Positions 1-7,266 are shown, numbered from the stretch's first letter. The stretch: DNA of 24,729 bases from RGDT01 sp046719305 (GCA_046719305.1 JBDNDE010000021.1:1-24729); one strand, 5' to 3'. The notes: generated by a model not told the origin, from the sequence alone. Made by a program: numbers and translations.

Positions 1-553
1 AGAGAACGATCTGATCAGTTGGATACTCTTTAAGAGAAAACAGGCGACGCAGCGGGATGAAGCGGGTGCGTGAAGAGAGGATACGGCGGACTTCACCTTC
101 GTGTTGCATGCGTTCCTGGTCGTCCTCGCTGTAGACCGCTCCGCCTTCATCGGCCCAACGCGGCACGGGTCGCCCAAAGTAGTGAGCCATGACCGTGTGA
201 GTGATCTCGTGAGGCAAGACGCTGGCGATGATGCGTTCCATTTTGCCTTCCACCTGCATCTTGGTGGGCAGATAGCTTCCCCCGCCGAGCATAAACTGCG
301 TAAAGCCTCCCGATTGACCGAAGTTGACCACCACCTCCAGCGGGCAGCGTTGCGGCCAATTGGGCATTTCTCGGCCGAGCCACTCTTTGGCTTTGGCTTT
401 GCGATAATACTCGGCCCACTGACCGAGGCGTTCGGCCAAGGCTTCGCTTCCCCCTGGGACGTTGATAACAAAGTTAGGGGTGGTCCATTTGGCCCCCATC
501 ATGACGAAGGTGGACAGGGCCAAAAGGATGGCGAAGACGGGACGGGAGAGCAT
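1..553 (-). CDS. Secreted HExxH zinc metallopeptidase, gluzincin-like (partial, runs off left edge)
   Basis: About 184 residues of an open reading frame enter from the left edge with no stop in the window. The start is the ATG at 553, preceded by AGGAG about nine bases upstream. Residues 1-21 form a short basic start plus hydrophobic stretch, like a signal peptide or anchor. At residues 115-119 there is HEITH, a zinc-binding HExxH helix, and 17 residues later PRWADEG with Glu136, the usual place of the third zinc ligand in gluzincins (HExxH...E). This arrangement matches a group of planctomycete secreted proteins with a peptidase MA/DUF1570-like core. The substrate cannot be read from sequence, and the C-terminal part lies outside the window. 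It does not share a transcript with the DUF2237 gene in any obvious way: 351 bp separate them. Metallopeptidase fold is fairly sure; family and substrate are inference. Confidence 0.75.
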   Translation of the reverse strand, partial: MLSRPVFAILLALSTFVMMGAKWTTPNFVINVPGGSEALAERLGQWAEYYRKAKAKEWLGREMPNWPQRCPLEVVVNFGQSGGFTQFMLGGGSYLPTKMQVEGKMERIIASVLPHEITHTVMAHYFGRPVPRWADEGGAVYSEDDQERMQHEGEVRRILSSRTRFIPLRRLFSLKEYPTDQIVL

Positions 554-904
554 GCGTTCACTCCTGACGCGGCCTGGGTTCGGAGCCGTTGAACCGTACA
601 GGAAAAGGATGAAGGCAAAAGTTGAACCAAGAAAGGCGCGGAGGTGGGTTTTCCCCCAGATGGGTGTTGGATCTCGCAGGCAATTCGACAGTTACGACGT
701 GGGCAAACCCGTTCGGGCTGCCGGAGATTCGCGGCGACGCCTGTAAACCTTACACGCCGAACAGTTAGCCAACGAGTAGAAACGACAAATTCCACCCGGG
801 CTGCCCAGCTGGGTCAGTCGTCCGTTCCCGACACGGCGAGCAAAGCCCGGGAAACGACAGGAAAGGCCCGTGACGCAGCCTACGTCCGAGCTATCGAATG
901 CTTG
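554..904. other. Intergenic region, no gene seen
   Basis: No reading frame here resembles a known protein on either strand. It must hold the promoter of the minus-strand metallopeptidase and the 3' end of the DUF2237 transcript, but no convincing -35/-10 pair or terminator could be picked out. An 8-bp direct repeat, GTTGAACC, occurs twice about 25 bp apart at roughly 590-632. Confidence 0.4.
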
Positions 905-1285
905 TCAGTCCGGCAGGCCGACTTCGCGGGCGTGGCTACGCAATTCATCTAGGTCGATTAATTCTAAGGCTCGCTCATGCGTTGCTGCTAATATCACTGG
1001 CGGAGCAACCCCCGCGTCGGCTGCCTCTTTCCACCGCGCTGCACACAGGCACCACTTGTCGCCCGGCTTGAGCCCCGGAAAACCGTAGGCCGGTATAGGC
1101 GTCGACAAATCGTTGCCGCGCGAGCGGGTAAATTCGAGAAATTCGGCGGTCATCTCGGCGCACACGGTGTGGCTACCGTGGTCGTGTGGCCCGGTTTCAC
1201 ACAAGCCGGTTCGATAGAAACCGGTCAGGGGATTGGTACAGCAGACGGCCAATGGGCCGCCCAAAACATTCTTGGCCTGTGTCAT
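905..1285 (-). CDS. DUF2237 family protein
   Basis: A 126-residue protein that matches the small conserved DUF2237 family over its full length. Recognisable blocks are NVLGGPLAVCC (residues 6-16), FYRTGLCETGPHDHGSHTVC (23-42), SRGNDLSTP and GFPGLKPGDKWCLCAARWKEA. Six cysteines (15, 16, 29, 42, 79, 81) sit in the conserved blocks and could bind metal or form disulfides, but the biochemical role of the family is not established. The ATG overlaps the stop of the upstream LDH2-type gene by 4 nt (ATGA), so the two are almost certainly translated from one mRNA. Identity as DUF2237 is confident; function unknown. Confidence 0.9.
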   Translation of the reverse strand: MTQAKNVLGGPLAVCCTNPLTGFYRTGLCETGPHDHGSHTVCAEMTAEFLEFTRSRGNDLSTPIPAYGFPGLKPGDKWCLCAARWKEAADAGVAPPVILAATHERALELIDLDELRSHAREVGLPD

Positions 1286-2370
1286 GTGGGAACTCCTACT
1301 TGCAATCGTCGAGCCAGGGCAGTGAGTTGGTTCCAGGTGCCCTCATCCAAGGCAATGCCGTCACGCTGGCGTTGCTCGCGGCAACGGCGTTCGGGATCAC
1401 CGGGCAAGGTGATGGACGCCTCGGGGGCGATGGTCGGACAGCTACGGACGTTGGCCGCCAGGTTGCCCGTCTCGGTGCGAAAGTGAGCAATGCCGGCAAA
1501 CCGCTCGGGGTCCAAGACGATAAAGACCACCGCGTTGGCCGATCGTGACTTCAGCCCCGGCGTGCTACACGGCGCACCGCTGAGGCCGCCGGCCAACATG
1601 TCCAGGAGCAGCCCCAGGCCGAAGCCTTTGTAGCTCTGCTCGCCGCCCAAAGGCAGGATGGTACCTGGTGGATCGGTGTATAAGGCTGCGGGATCCGTGG
1701 TCGGTCGGCCCTCGGCATCCAGCAGCCAGCCCGGCGGCAGCGGTTGCCCTTTATTCAACGCCACGCGGACTTTGCCTTCGGCACACACGCTGGGGCTGAT
1801 GTCCAGCACAACCGGTTCGCCGCTCGTCGGTACCGCCATCAACAGCGGATTAGTGCCGATGCGGCCAGCCTTGCCTCCGGGAGGCGCGACGCGGATGCCG
1901 AAGCCGTGGCTGTTGACAGTGCCGATCAGCACCACCCCTTCCCGGGCCGCTCGTTCGCCGTATTCTCCCAGTCGGCCGATGTGCCCGCACTGATACAGAG
2001 TACCGGCAGCGATACCCAGGCCTCGCGCGCGGGGTATCAACATATCTAAAAGTCGATGTGCTTGTACTTGTCCAAAACCCCATTGGCCATCCGCTACGAT
2101 TACCGCCGGGGTCTCGTGTTCGATGCGCAGGGTAACACCCGGTTGGAGGATGCCGGACTCCAAGGCTTGAATATACTGCACGACACGGATCACGCCGTGC
2201 GAATCGTGCCCGGCTAGTTGGGAATCGACTAGGCTTGCGGCCAGAATCGCCGCTTCTTCGACAGGGACCCCCGCAGCAGTGAATAGGGACTGAGCAAACA
2301 CGCTCAGGTCAGCAGCGGCAAGCGTCGGCACGGGAATCCTCTCTGTAGAACTATCACTCTCTGGCATCAT
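1282..2370 (-). CDS. Malate/L-lactate dehydrogenase family (LDH2/MDH2) NAD(P)-dependent oxidoreductase
   Basis: A 362-residue protein, close to the usual length of about 330-360 for the LDH2/MDH2 family (type-2 malate/lactate/sulfolactate/ureidoglycolate dehydrogenases). These enzymes oxidise 2-hydroxy acids with NAD(P)+ in the cytosol and are unrelated to classical LDH. Hallmarks seen are GHDSHGVIR (residues 54-62), the catalytic-His segment CGHIGRLGEY with His130, a SHGFGIRVAPPGG stretch, RIGTNPL, and SYKGFGLGLLLDMLAGGLSG near the C-terminal third. Two adjacent ATGs (2370 and 2367) could both start it; neither has a clear Shine-Dalgarno. It overlaps the DUF2237 gene by 4 nt. Its 5' end lies only 20 bp from the divergent epimerase start, so their promoters must overlap or lie inside the neighbouring coding sequence. 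Substrate cannot be set from sequence alone. Confidence 0.88.
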   Translation of the reverse strand: MMPESDSSTERIPVPTLAAADLSVFAQSLFTAAGVPVEEAAILAASLVDSQLAGHDSHGVIRVVQYIQALESGILQPGVTLRIEHETPAVIVADGQWGFGQVQAHRLLDMLIPRARGLGIAAGTLYQCGHIGRLGEYGERAAREGVVLIGTVNSHGFGIRVAPPGGKAGRIGTNPLLMAVPTSGEPVVLDISPSVCAEGKVRVALNKGQPLPPGWLLDAEGRPTTDPAALYTDPPGTILPLGGEQSYKGFGLGLLLDMLAGGLSGAPCSTPGLKSRSANAVVFIVLDPERFAGIAHFRTETGNLAANVRSCPTIAPEASITLPGDPERRCREQRQRDGIALDEGTWNQLTALARRLQVGVPT

Positions 2371-2390
2371 TCTAGCAAAAGGCCAAGCTC

Positions 2391-3380
2391 ATGGGATACG
2401 AAGTACGCCGCCGCTCTGCTCCGGGCCAAAGCGGTCCCTACGGCACGTTGTACACCTTGCGCGGTCCGCAGGGCGACGAGGCCGAGATCTGGCCCGGCTT
2501 GGGGTTTAACGTCTTTCGCTGGTTCGCTGCCGGGGCCGAGCGGCTTTATGCCGACCCAGAACTGTTCAGCGGTAGCCGACCGACCCGTAGCGGGGTGCCG
2601 ATTCTCTTTCCGTTTCCTAATCGCATTCGTGACGGCCGTTTCACTTGGGACGGTGTTGAATATGTGTTGCCGGCCAATGATCCGGCCCAGCGAAACGCCA
2701 TTCACGGCTTCGGGTGTCGCAGCGTCTGGCGGGTCGTCGATCAGGGAGCCAACACCGAGTGTGCCTGGCTGACCGGGGAGTTTCGGGCCAGTGTCGATGT
2801 CGAGGGCTGGCATCGCGGGCTGTGGCCAGCTGATCACGCGATGCGGCTGACGGTGCGGTTGTCGCGCGGCACGCTACGTTTTGAAGCCACGGTCAGCAAC
2901 CCTGACTCGGTGCCGCTGCCCTTTGGCCTAGGCTATCATCCTTATTTCCTGGCCGGTCCCGACACCCTGGTCGAATGCCCCGCGGCGCGTTATTGGCCGT
3001 TGCAGGCCAACTTGCCGACAGGCGAGCCGATTTCGGTCGAGGGGGCACGGGACTTGAACCGGCCGCGACCGCTGAGCGAGTTGCAGTTGGACGACCTGCT
3101 CACCGAGACTGGCGTCGGCGCTGCGCGGGTTGATGGACTGATCGAACGCGGCACTCTATATACCAGTGCGGGCACGCTGCGGTTGTTTGCTTCACCGGCG
3201 TTTCGTGAAATGGTTGTCTTCACGCCGCCGCATCGTCAGGCGATTTGCCTGGAGCCGTATACTTGCACTACAGATGCGGTGAATTTGGCCGCGCTGGGTT
3301 ACGACACCGGATGGCAAGTTCTGAACCCTGCGCGAGATGGCCCAGCGACGTGGTCCGCCGTCATGGAATTTTGGTTATGA
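2391..3380 (+). CDS. Aldose 1-epimerase family protein (mutarotase)
   Basis: A 329-residue galactose-mutarotase-like protein that should interconvert the alpha and beta anomers of a hexose. Family signatures in order: PILFPFPNRIRDGRF (about residues 70-84), NAIHGFG with the first conserved His105, LGYHPYF with the catalytic-acid His183, and CLEPYTC with the catalytic-base Glu288. All three key residues are present, so an active enzyme is likely. The wording PFPNRIRDG places it with the YeaD/GalM-like bacterial branch; the exact sugar is unknown. The ATG at 2391 has only a weak AAGG upstream. The next gene begins 52 bp downstream on the same strand, so co-transcription is plausible. No sugar-uptake genes lie nearby, so the physiological link is open. 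Confidence 0.88.
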   Translation: MGYEVRRRSAPGQSGPYGTLYTLRGPQGDEAEIWPGLGFNVFRWFAAGAERLYADPELFSGSRPTRSGVPILFPFPNRIRDGRFTWDGVEYVLPANDPAQRNAIHGFGCRSVWRVVDQGANTECAWLTGEFRASVDVEGWHRGLWPADHAMRLTVRLSRGTLRFEATVSNPDSVPLPFGLGYHPYFLAGPDTLVECPAARYWPLQANLPTGEPISVEGARDLNRPRPLSELQLDDLLTETGVGAARVDGLIERGTLYTSAGTLRLFASPAFREMVVFTPPHRQAICLEPYTCTTDAVNLAALGYDTGWQVLNPARDGPATWSAVMEFWL

Positions 3381-3432
3381 GGATGCCAAACGAATCGCTG
3401 ATGTAGCACGACTCCCCAGAAAGAGATGAGCC

Positions 3433-4485
3433 ATGCCCGGACGACGTAACAAACGCCACTTGCCCCTCAGCCGACGCGACGTTGCCCCAGCGGTCACTGC
3501 ACGCCTGACCGCGCCGGCGTTGATCGTACTCGGTTCACCGGCCGAGGTGCTGAACGTGGTGGCGGCACGCCCTGATCTGAAGCCGACGTGCTACCAACTG
3601 GATTTACACCAGGCCAACAAATTACGCAGCCTGCTCGACGAAGCCGGCCTACAGGCGGAAGTTATCACCCTAGCCGACCTGTGGGATCTGCCTAGGTCGT
3701 TTGCATCGGCGTTGTTGCCTGCGACGCGTGGCGGCGAGCGGGAACTGAAGATCGACTTGATCGAACAAACCTGGCATGTGTTGCAAGATCGGGGTACGCT
3801 CACCGTCTGGTCGCCCTACGTCAACGATGCCTTCTTTCCAAGCCATCTCAAAAAGGTGTTCGGTCGGGTGCATCACGGGCCGCAGGATCAACCTGAGGGA
3901 AATAATGTTCTGTGGGTGCAGCGCGAAGGGGAGCGGCCGCGGCGGCGGCACGAGTTGACGTTTCAGGTGCGCATCGGCCAGGGGGAATCCTGCCGATTCG
4001 TCTCGCGTCCGGGGACGTTTAGTTATGGCACCTTCGATGATGGGGCGCGCGCCTTGTGTGAGGTGATGGAAATCGAGCCGGGCGACCGGGTCCTGGATCT
4101 GGGCTGCGGCGTGGGCACCAACGGCGTCTTTGCCGCTCAACGCGGTGCGGGCCATGTCGCCTTTGTCGATAGCAACGTCCGAGCCTGCGCCCTGGCACGG
4201 CTCAACGCCCAGGCCAACGGGTTGAAGGATTTCGAGGTCTTCGCGACCGCTACCGTGGAAGGGCCGACGCCGGATAGTTACGACGTGGCGATTGCCAACC
4301 CGCCGTATTTTGCCAACAGTGCCATCGCCCGGTTGTTCATCGAGCGGGCTAAGCAGTTGCTCACCCCCCAGGGGCGGTTTTTCATCGTCACCAAAACTCC
4401 CGAACAGATCGGCGATGTGGTCCTGGAGGTGTTCGGCGACGCAGTCGGCTACGAGAACCGCGGCTATACCATTTTGAAGGCCTAA
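3433..4485 (+). CDS. Class I SAM-dependent methyltransferase, RsmC/RlmG-like (rRNA guanine-N2)
   Basis: A 350-residue two-domain methyltransferase. The C-terminal half carries motif I LDLGCGVGTN (residues 221-230), an acidic end of the next strand (FVDSN, Asp246), and NPPY at 289-292, the catalytic motif of enzymes that methylate exocyclic amines of nucleic acids. The N-terminal half (about 1-165) resembles the inactive duplicate domain of RsmC, with QLDLHQANKL and a stretch ending SHLKKVFG. E. coli RsmC makes m2G1207 in 16S rRNA and RlmG makes m2G in 23S rRNA; the architecture fits this group, but which rRNA site is modified cannot be read. A purine-rich AGAGATGAG precedes the ATG. It lies between the epimerase and DAHP synthase genes on the same strand. 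Confidence 0.82.
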   Translation: MPGRRNKRHLPLSRRDVAPAVTARLTAPALIVLGSPAEVLNVVAARPDLKPTCYQLDLHQANKLRSLLDEAGLQAEVITLADLWDLPRSFASALLPATRGGERELKIDLIEQTWHVLQDRGTLTVWSPYVNDAFFPSHLKKVFGRVHHGPQDQPEGNNVLWVQREGERPRRRHELTFQVRIGQGESCRFVSRPGTFSYGTFDDGARALCEVMEIEPGDRVLDLGCGVGTNGVFAAQRGAGHVAFVDSNVRACALARLNAQANGLKDFEVFATATVEGPTPDSYDVAIANPPYFANSAIARLFIERAKQLLTPQGRFFIVTKTPEQIGDVVLEVFGDAVGYENRGYTILKA

Positions 4486-4548
4486 CGGCACAATCGCTTG
4501 GGACTCGATCGTCTGGAGTCGACCCTAGGAGCGTGGTGGGGCGTTTGC

Positions 4549-4576
4549 TATATTCGCCTCTATCTGCCTTAGGAGG
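4549..4576 (+). promoter_or_regulatory. Putative -10 box and strong Shine-Dalgarno of the DAHP synthase gene
   Basis: TATATT at 4549-4554 resembles a sigma-70 -10 element, though no good -35 lies 16-18 bp before it. AGGAGG at 4571-4576 is a consensus Shine-Dalgarno 5 nt before the ATG at 4582 and fixes that start. If the -10 is real the leader is only about 20 nt. Confidence 0.45.
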
Positions 4577-4581
4577 CCAAC

Positions 4582-5598
4582 ATGCTCGTTGTTATGCAGG
4601 CGAACGCCACGGCTCAGCAGATCGAGGCCGTGTGCGTCGCGATTCGTCGGATGAATCTCACTCCTCACCCGCTGCCTGGGGCCACTCGTACGGCCGTGGG
4701 CATCACCGGCAACATTGCGGCCGTCGATCCGCGTAGCTTGGAGGTACTGCCTGGGGTGCTGGAACTGATTCGCGTCACCCGGCCGTACAAGCTGGTGGGA
4801 CGCGAGATGCACCCCGATGACACGGTGGTGACCACCCCGCAGACGCGTTTTGGACCCGGCACCTTCACGATCATCGCTGGACCTTGCTCCGTAGAAAATG
4901 AAGACATGATCTTACGAACGGCCGAGTTTCTACGCAGCCAGGGGGTGAACCTAATGCGGGCCGGGGCGTTTAAGCCCCGCACCAGCCCCTACGCCTTCCA
5001 GGGCCTGGGCCAAAAAGGGCTGGACATCCTCGCCAAAGCCCGCGACCAGACCGGCATCGGCATCGTCACCGAACTCATGGACACCGACAACGCCACTGCC
5101 GTCGAACAGGTGGCCGATATTGTGCAAATCGGTGCCCGCAACATGCAGAACTTTGCCCTGCTACGCCGCGTCTCGCAAATGCGCAAACCGGTCCTGCTCA
5201 AACGCGGCATGGCCGCCACTCTCGATGAATGGCTCATGGCCGCAGAATATGTCATGGCTGGGGAGAACTATCAAGTGTTGCTGTGTGAGCGCGGTGTGCG
5301 GACCTTCAGCGACCACAGCCGCAACACGCTGGATCTGTCGGTGATCCCACCGGCCAAGTTTTTCTCGCATCTGCCTATCCTGGTCGATCCCAGCCACGGT
5401 ACCGGCAAACGCGATTACGTGCCGGCCATGGCGATGGCAGGGCTGGCGGCTGGGGCCGACGGCCTGCTGGTGGAGGTACATCCTGAGCCAGACCGTGCCC
5501 TGAGCGATGGGGCGCAATCGCTGGATTTCGAGGGCTTCCGCACCCTCAAACGTCGCTTGCAGGAACTGGGCGCGGTCCTGGGCCGCTCCTTGGCCTAA
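4582..5598 (+). CDS. aroF: 3-deoxy-7-phosphoheptulonate (DAHP) synthase, ferredoxin-like-domain type
   Basis: DAHP synthase joins phosphoenolpyruvate and erythrose 4-phosphate, the first step towards chorismate and aromatic amino acids. The 338-residue protein has the Thermotoga-type layout: an N-terminal ferredoxin-like (ACT-like) regulatory domain (about 1-70) followed by the TIM barrel. Active-site features are GPCSVE with metal ligand Cys102, KPRTSPYAFQG (131-141), LLKRGM, DPSHGTG with His272, VEVH with Glu298, and a conserved Asp309; all expected metal ligands are visible. In this group tyrosine or phenylalanine binds the N-terminal domain and inhibits the enzyme; that is family knowledge, not shown here. 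A consensus Shine-Dalgarno supports the ATG. It is the last clear housekeeping gene before the decayed patch to its right. Confidence 0.95.
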   Translation: MLVVMQANATAQQIEAVCVAIRRMNLTPHPLPGATRTAVGITGNIAAVDPRSLEVLPGVLELIRVTRPYKLVGREMHPDDTVVTTPQTRFGPGTFTIIAGPCSVENEDMILRTAEFLRSQGVNLMRAGAFKPRTSPYAFQGLGQKGLDILAKARDQTGIGIVTELMDTDNATAVEQVADIVQIGARNMQNFALLRRVSQMRKPVLLKRGMAATLDEWLMAAEYVMAGENYQVLLCERGVRTFSDHSRNTLDLSVIPPAKFFSHLPILVDPSHGTGKRDYVPAMAMAGLAAGADGLLVEVHPEPDRALSDGAQSLDFEGFRTLKRRLQELGAVLGRSLA

Positions 5599-5636
5599 GC
5601 TCGACGCCCCACACCGGATGCACCGCGCGATATTTC

Positions 5637-5858
5637 TTGCCCAACAGGCTCACGTTGGCCAGCTGCGTCGCCCCATCTCAGTTCAACTCCCGGCTGTTCC
5701 AGAGGACAGCCCAGACCGCCGGCAACCTGCAGGCGGCGGCCGGTTACGACCGGCAGTTGGTGTTCGGTATTGCGACCCTGGGCGTCAGTCCGCGGGTGGA
5801 GTCCGGGTACAACGCGATTGTCACGGGTGACGCGAACCAGTTCTCGCAAGCGCGCCGG
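5637..5858 (+). pseudogene. Frameshifted remnant upstream of the toxin tip (part of a large toxin-bearing protein)
   Basis: In this frame a coherent stretch reads FNSRLFQRTAQTAGNLQAAA, then GYDRQLVFGIATLG, then SGYNAIVTGDANQFSQAR, before it degenerates into an Arg-rich run. The sense passes at about 5850-5858 into the +1 frame, which continues AGGFGVMVLVPYAG. A single extra base (or two lost bases) would join them into one protein. The left end has no good start or Shine-Dalgarno and begins only 38 bp after the DAHP synthase stop, so the large N-terminal part of the parent protein is gone. The style suits the segment just before the C-terminal tip of an RHS/polymorphic-toxin protein, but no RHS repeat or core motif remains to prove this. 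A sequencing error could also create the frameshift. Confidence 0.5.
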
Positions 5859-5871
5859 CGGGTTCGGCGTC

Positions 5872-6408
5872 ATGGTCTTGGTGCCGTACGCTGGTGTTGA
5901 GGGTCTGAACGCATTAACCAATGTGCCGATCCGCTTGCCGATGCCTACGGCGGGCGGGGTCATGATCCAAGCGGACGGCAAGCTGATGGCGGTGCCGCGT
6001 GGGATCGCATCGGCAGAGGTAGGGGTCATTACTTTCGCGGTGCCAGCCGAGGTCACCACTACGATTAGTGTCGCTGCGATGACAATGACCGGGCCTGGCG
6101 CTCCTGGTGGCACTACGCCCCCCACCCCACCGACTCGTCCCGCTGGTCGGGCACCGGAGTTTCCGGCGGGTGAACTGACCGAGTCCGGTTTTCTGTCGGC
6201 TATGGAAGAATTCCTCGGTGCCGGTTACACTGAAGTGACGCCCGGCAGCGGTCGGTACGTCTCGGCGGACGGGCTGCGACAAGTTCGATACGGGGCTCAC
6301 GAAACCAGCGGGCCTCGCCACCACGCGCATTTCGAAGCTTACGACCGACCTGCGGGGCAGGGTGGTCGAGTGATCGAGAACAGTGTTGTTAACATCATTG
6401 CGGATTGA
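5872..6408 (+). CDS. Polymorphic-toxin C-terminal tip (detached from its carrier protein)
   Basis: From the first ATG in this frame the product is about 178 residues; the frame is open leftwards to 5770. It has three parts: a region with VPIRLPMPTAGGVMIQADGK and VPRGIASAEVG typical of pre-toxin segments, a Thr/Pro/Gly-rich hinge (about 6085-6150), and a compact C-terminal domain of about 80 residues. That domain reads GYTEVTPGSGRYVSADG, then RQVRYGAHETSGPRHHAHFE, then VIENSVVNI. The pattern 'RYVSADG-RQVR-G-HE...HxHFE...ENxxV' resembles toxin tips found at the ends of RHS and hemagglutinin-like proteins; the His/Arg/Glu residues could form a nuclease site, but activity is not shown. It lacks any secretion or carrier region, so it is probably a displaced tip. 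The probable immunity gene starts 3 bp after its stop. Confidence 0.6.
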   Translation: MVLVPYAGVEGLNALTNVPIRLPMPTAGGVMIQADGKLMAVPRGIASAEVGVITFAVPAEVTTTISVAAMTMTGPGAPGGTTPPTPPTRPAGRAPEFPAGELTESGFLSAMEEFLGAGYTEVTPGSGRYVSADGLRQVRYGAHETSGPRHHAHFEAYDRPAGQGGRVIENSVVNIIAD

Positions 6409-6411
6409 AAT

Positions 6412-6681
6412 ATGACCCAACCCACCATGTTTTACCGAGTTGTTCTGGGTGAACACCACAGACCCACGGGTTTCACCTATCACACAAAGAATGGGATGCC
6501 TCTTGAGGCTCCCAGCGAACTCCGGATCGTTCAGTTTCCGAACGATCCGGGGTGGTATCTGTTTTACTGTGACCCAACAGGTAAGGAGTTCACTGACACC
6601 TACCATGACACTCTGGACTCCGCTTTCGAGCAGGCTTTAGCGGAATTCGGCGTCGGGCAGAACGAGTGGCAGCTGGCCTAA
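6412..6681 (+). CDS. Probable immunity protein paired with the toxin tip
   Basis: An 89-residue, acidic, soluble protein with no signal peptide or membrane segment. It begins 3 bp after the stop of the toxin tip on the same strand, the classical place for the immunity gene of a polymorphic toxin. The C-terminal half, with GWYLFYCDPTGKEFTDTYHD followed by an acidic helix SAFEQALAEFGV, resembles small immunity-like proteins that end in a 'DT-H-D-ExA...FGV...W' pattern. The frame is intact, unlike the carrier upstream, which fits selection to keep protection or recent arrival. No recognised immunity family can be named with certainty. Alternatively it is simply a hypothetical protein swept along with the tip. 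Confidence 0.6.
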   Translation: MTQPTMFYRVVLGEHHRPTGFTYHTKNGMPLEAPSELRIVQFPNDPGWYLFYCDPTGKEFTDTYHDTLDSAFEQALAEFGVGQNEWQLA

Positions 6682-6817
6682 CCCAGCCGAACCCGGCGTT
6701 GCGGCGGACGGCGGGGGGTGTAGGCTTTCTGGGATTCCTAGCTCATCTGCCCCGCCGCTGCTGAACGGTGTCGTTACCGCACACGCATATTTCCCCTCTC
6801 CCACGTGAGTCCACCCG

Positions 6818-6851
6818 TTCCAGGGGGCTACTCCTTCCAGGCGGCTACTCC
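6818..6851. repeat. 17-bp tandem repeat, two copies
   Basis: TTCCAGGGGGCTACTCC (6818-6834) is followed directly by TTCCAGGCGGCTACTCC (6835-6851), differing at one base. The second copy overlaps the truncated end of the methylase pseudogene, so the duplication may mark the break point. Confidence 0.85.
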
Positions 6852-7075
6852 GTGAATGCTTTCGGGTCAGAACGGGGTTGCTCTTTGCCCCGGATGATCC
6901 CCTGCGAGAAGTGCAACTCTCAGGCCTTTAACACCGCCGGGTAGTCGTTCACGCAGGTGGCGTAGCCACTCCAGATGGTGAAGCCGCGGCCGGGCTCCAG
7001 CATGCGGCTATGTTGCCGAACCAGCTGCGGATGCAGTGTGGCGGACATCTCGTCTGAGGTGAAGTCGTTGCTCAT
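6845..7075 (-). pseudogene. Truncated DNA methyltransferase (DNA methylase N-4/N-6 type) pseudogene
   Basis: Read on the minus strand from the ATG at 7075, the frame gives SNDFTSDEMSATLHPQLVRQ, then MLEPGRGFTIWSGYATC and YPAVLKA, and meets TGA at 6922-6920. Past the stop, in the same frame, homologous-looking text continues: ELHFSQGIIRGKEQPRSDPK up to a second stop at 6847-6845. From memory this matches DNA-modification methylases of ParB/methylase type found in planctomycete and phage genomes, where the segment runs 'MLEPGRGFYIWGGYAN...PPVLKACGLYFSQ..IWDKE'. If so, the first TGA has replaced a Cys codon. Only about 75 codons survive: the SAM motif, the catalytic DPPY-type motif and the C-terminus are absent. 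It is a decayed relic, not a functional gene. The family call is moderately sure. Confidence 0.6.
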
Positions 7076-7144
7076 CAAGACGCAATACTGTTGCCGACGT
7101 GGAGGGAACAGGTTAGCAGGATTGGCGAGACTTCCAGATCCTGT

Positions 7145-7173
7145 TTGACGCTCATTGGTCGTTGTGGTAAATT
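7145..7173 (+). promoter_or_regulatory. Putative sigma-70 promoter of the DUF1559-lipoprotein pair
   Basis: TTGACG (7145-7150) and TAAATT (7168-7173) are separated by 17 bp, a good -35/-10 match in a locally AT-richer stretch. Transcription would start near 7180, giving a leader of about 87 nt ahead of the GAGGTG Shine-Dalgarno and the ATG at 7267. Confidence 0.5.
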
Positions 7174-7266
7174 AAACATGCCCTTTAACGGCCATTCTGG
7201 CCTTGCAACGAGTACAACACATTATTTGATTCGTTCTATCACCTTAAACTCTCCAGAGGTGAAGTC

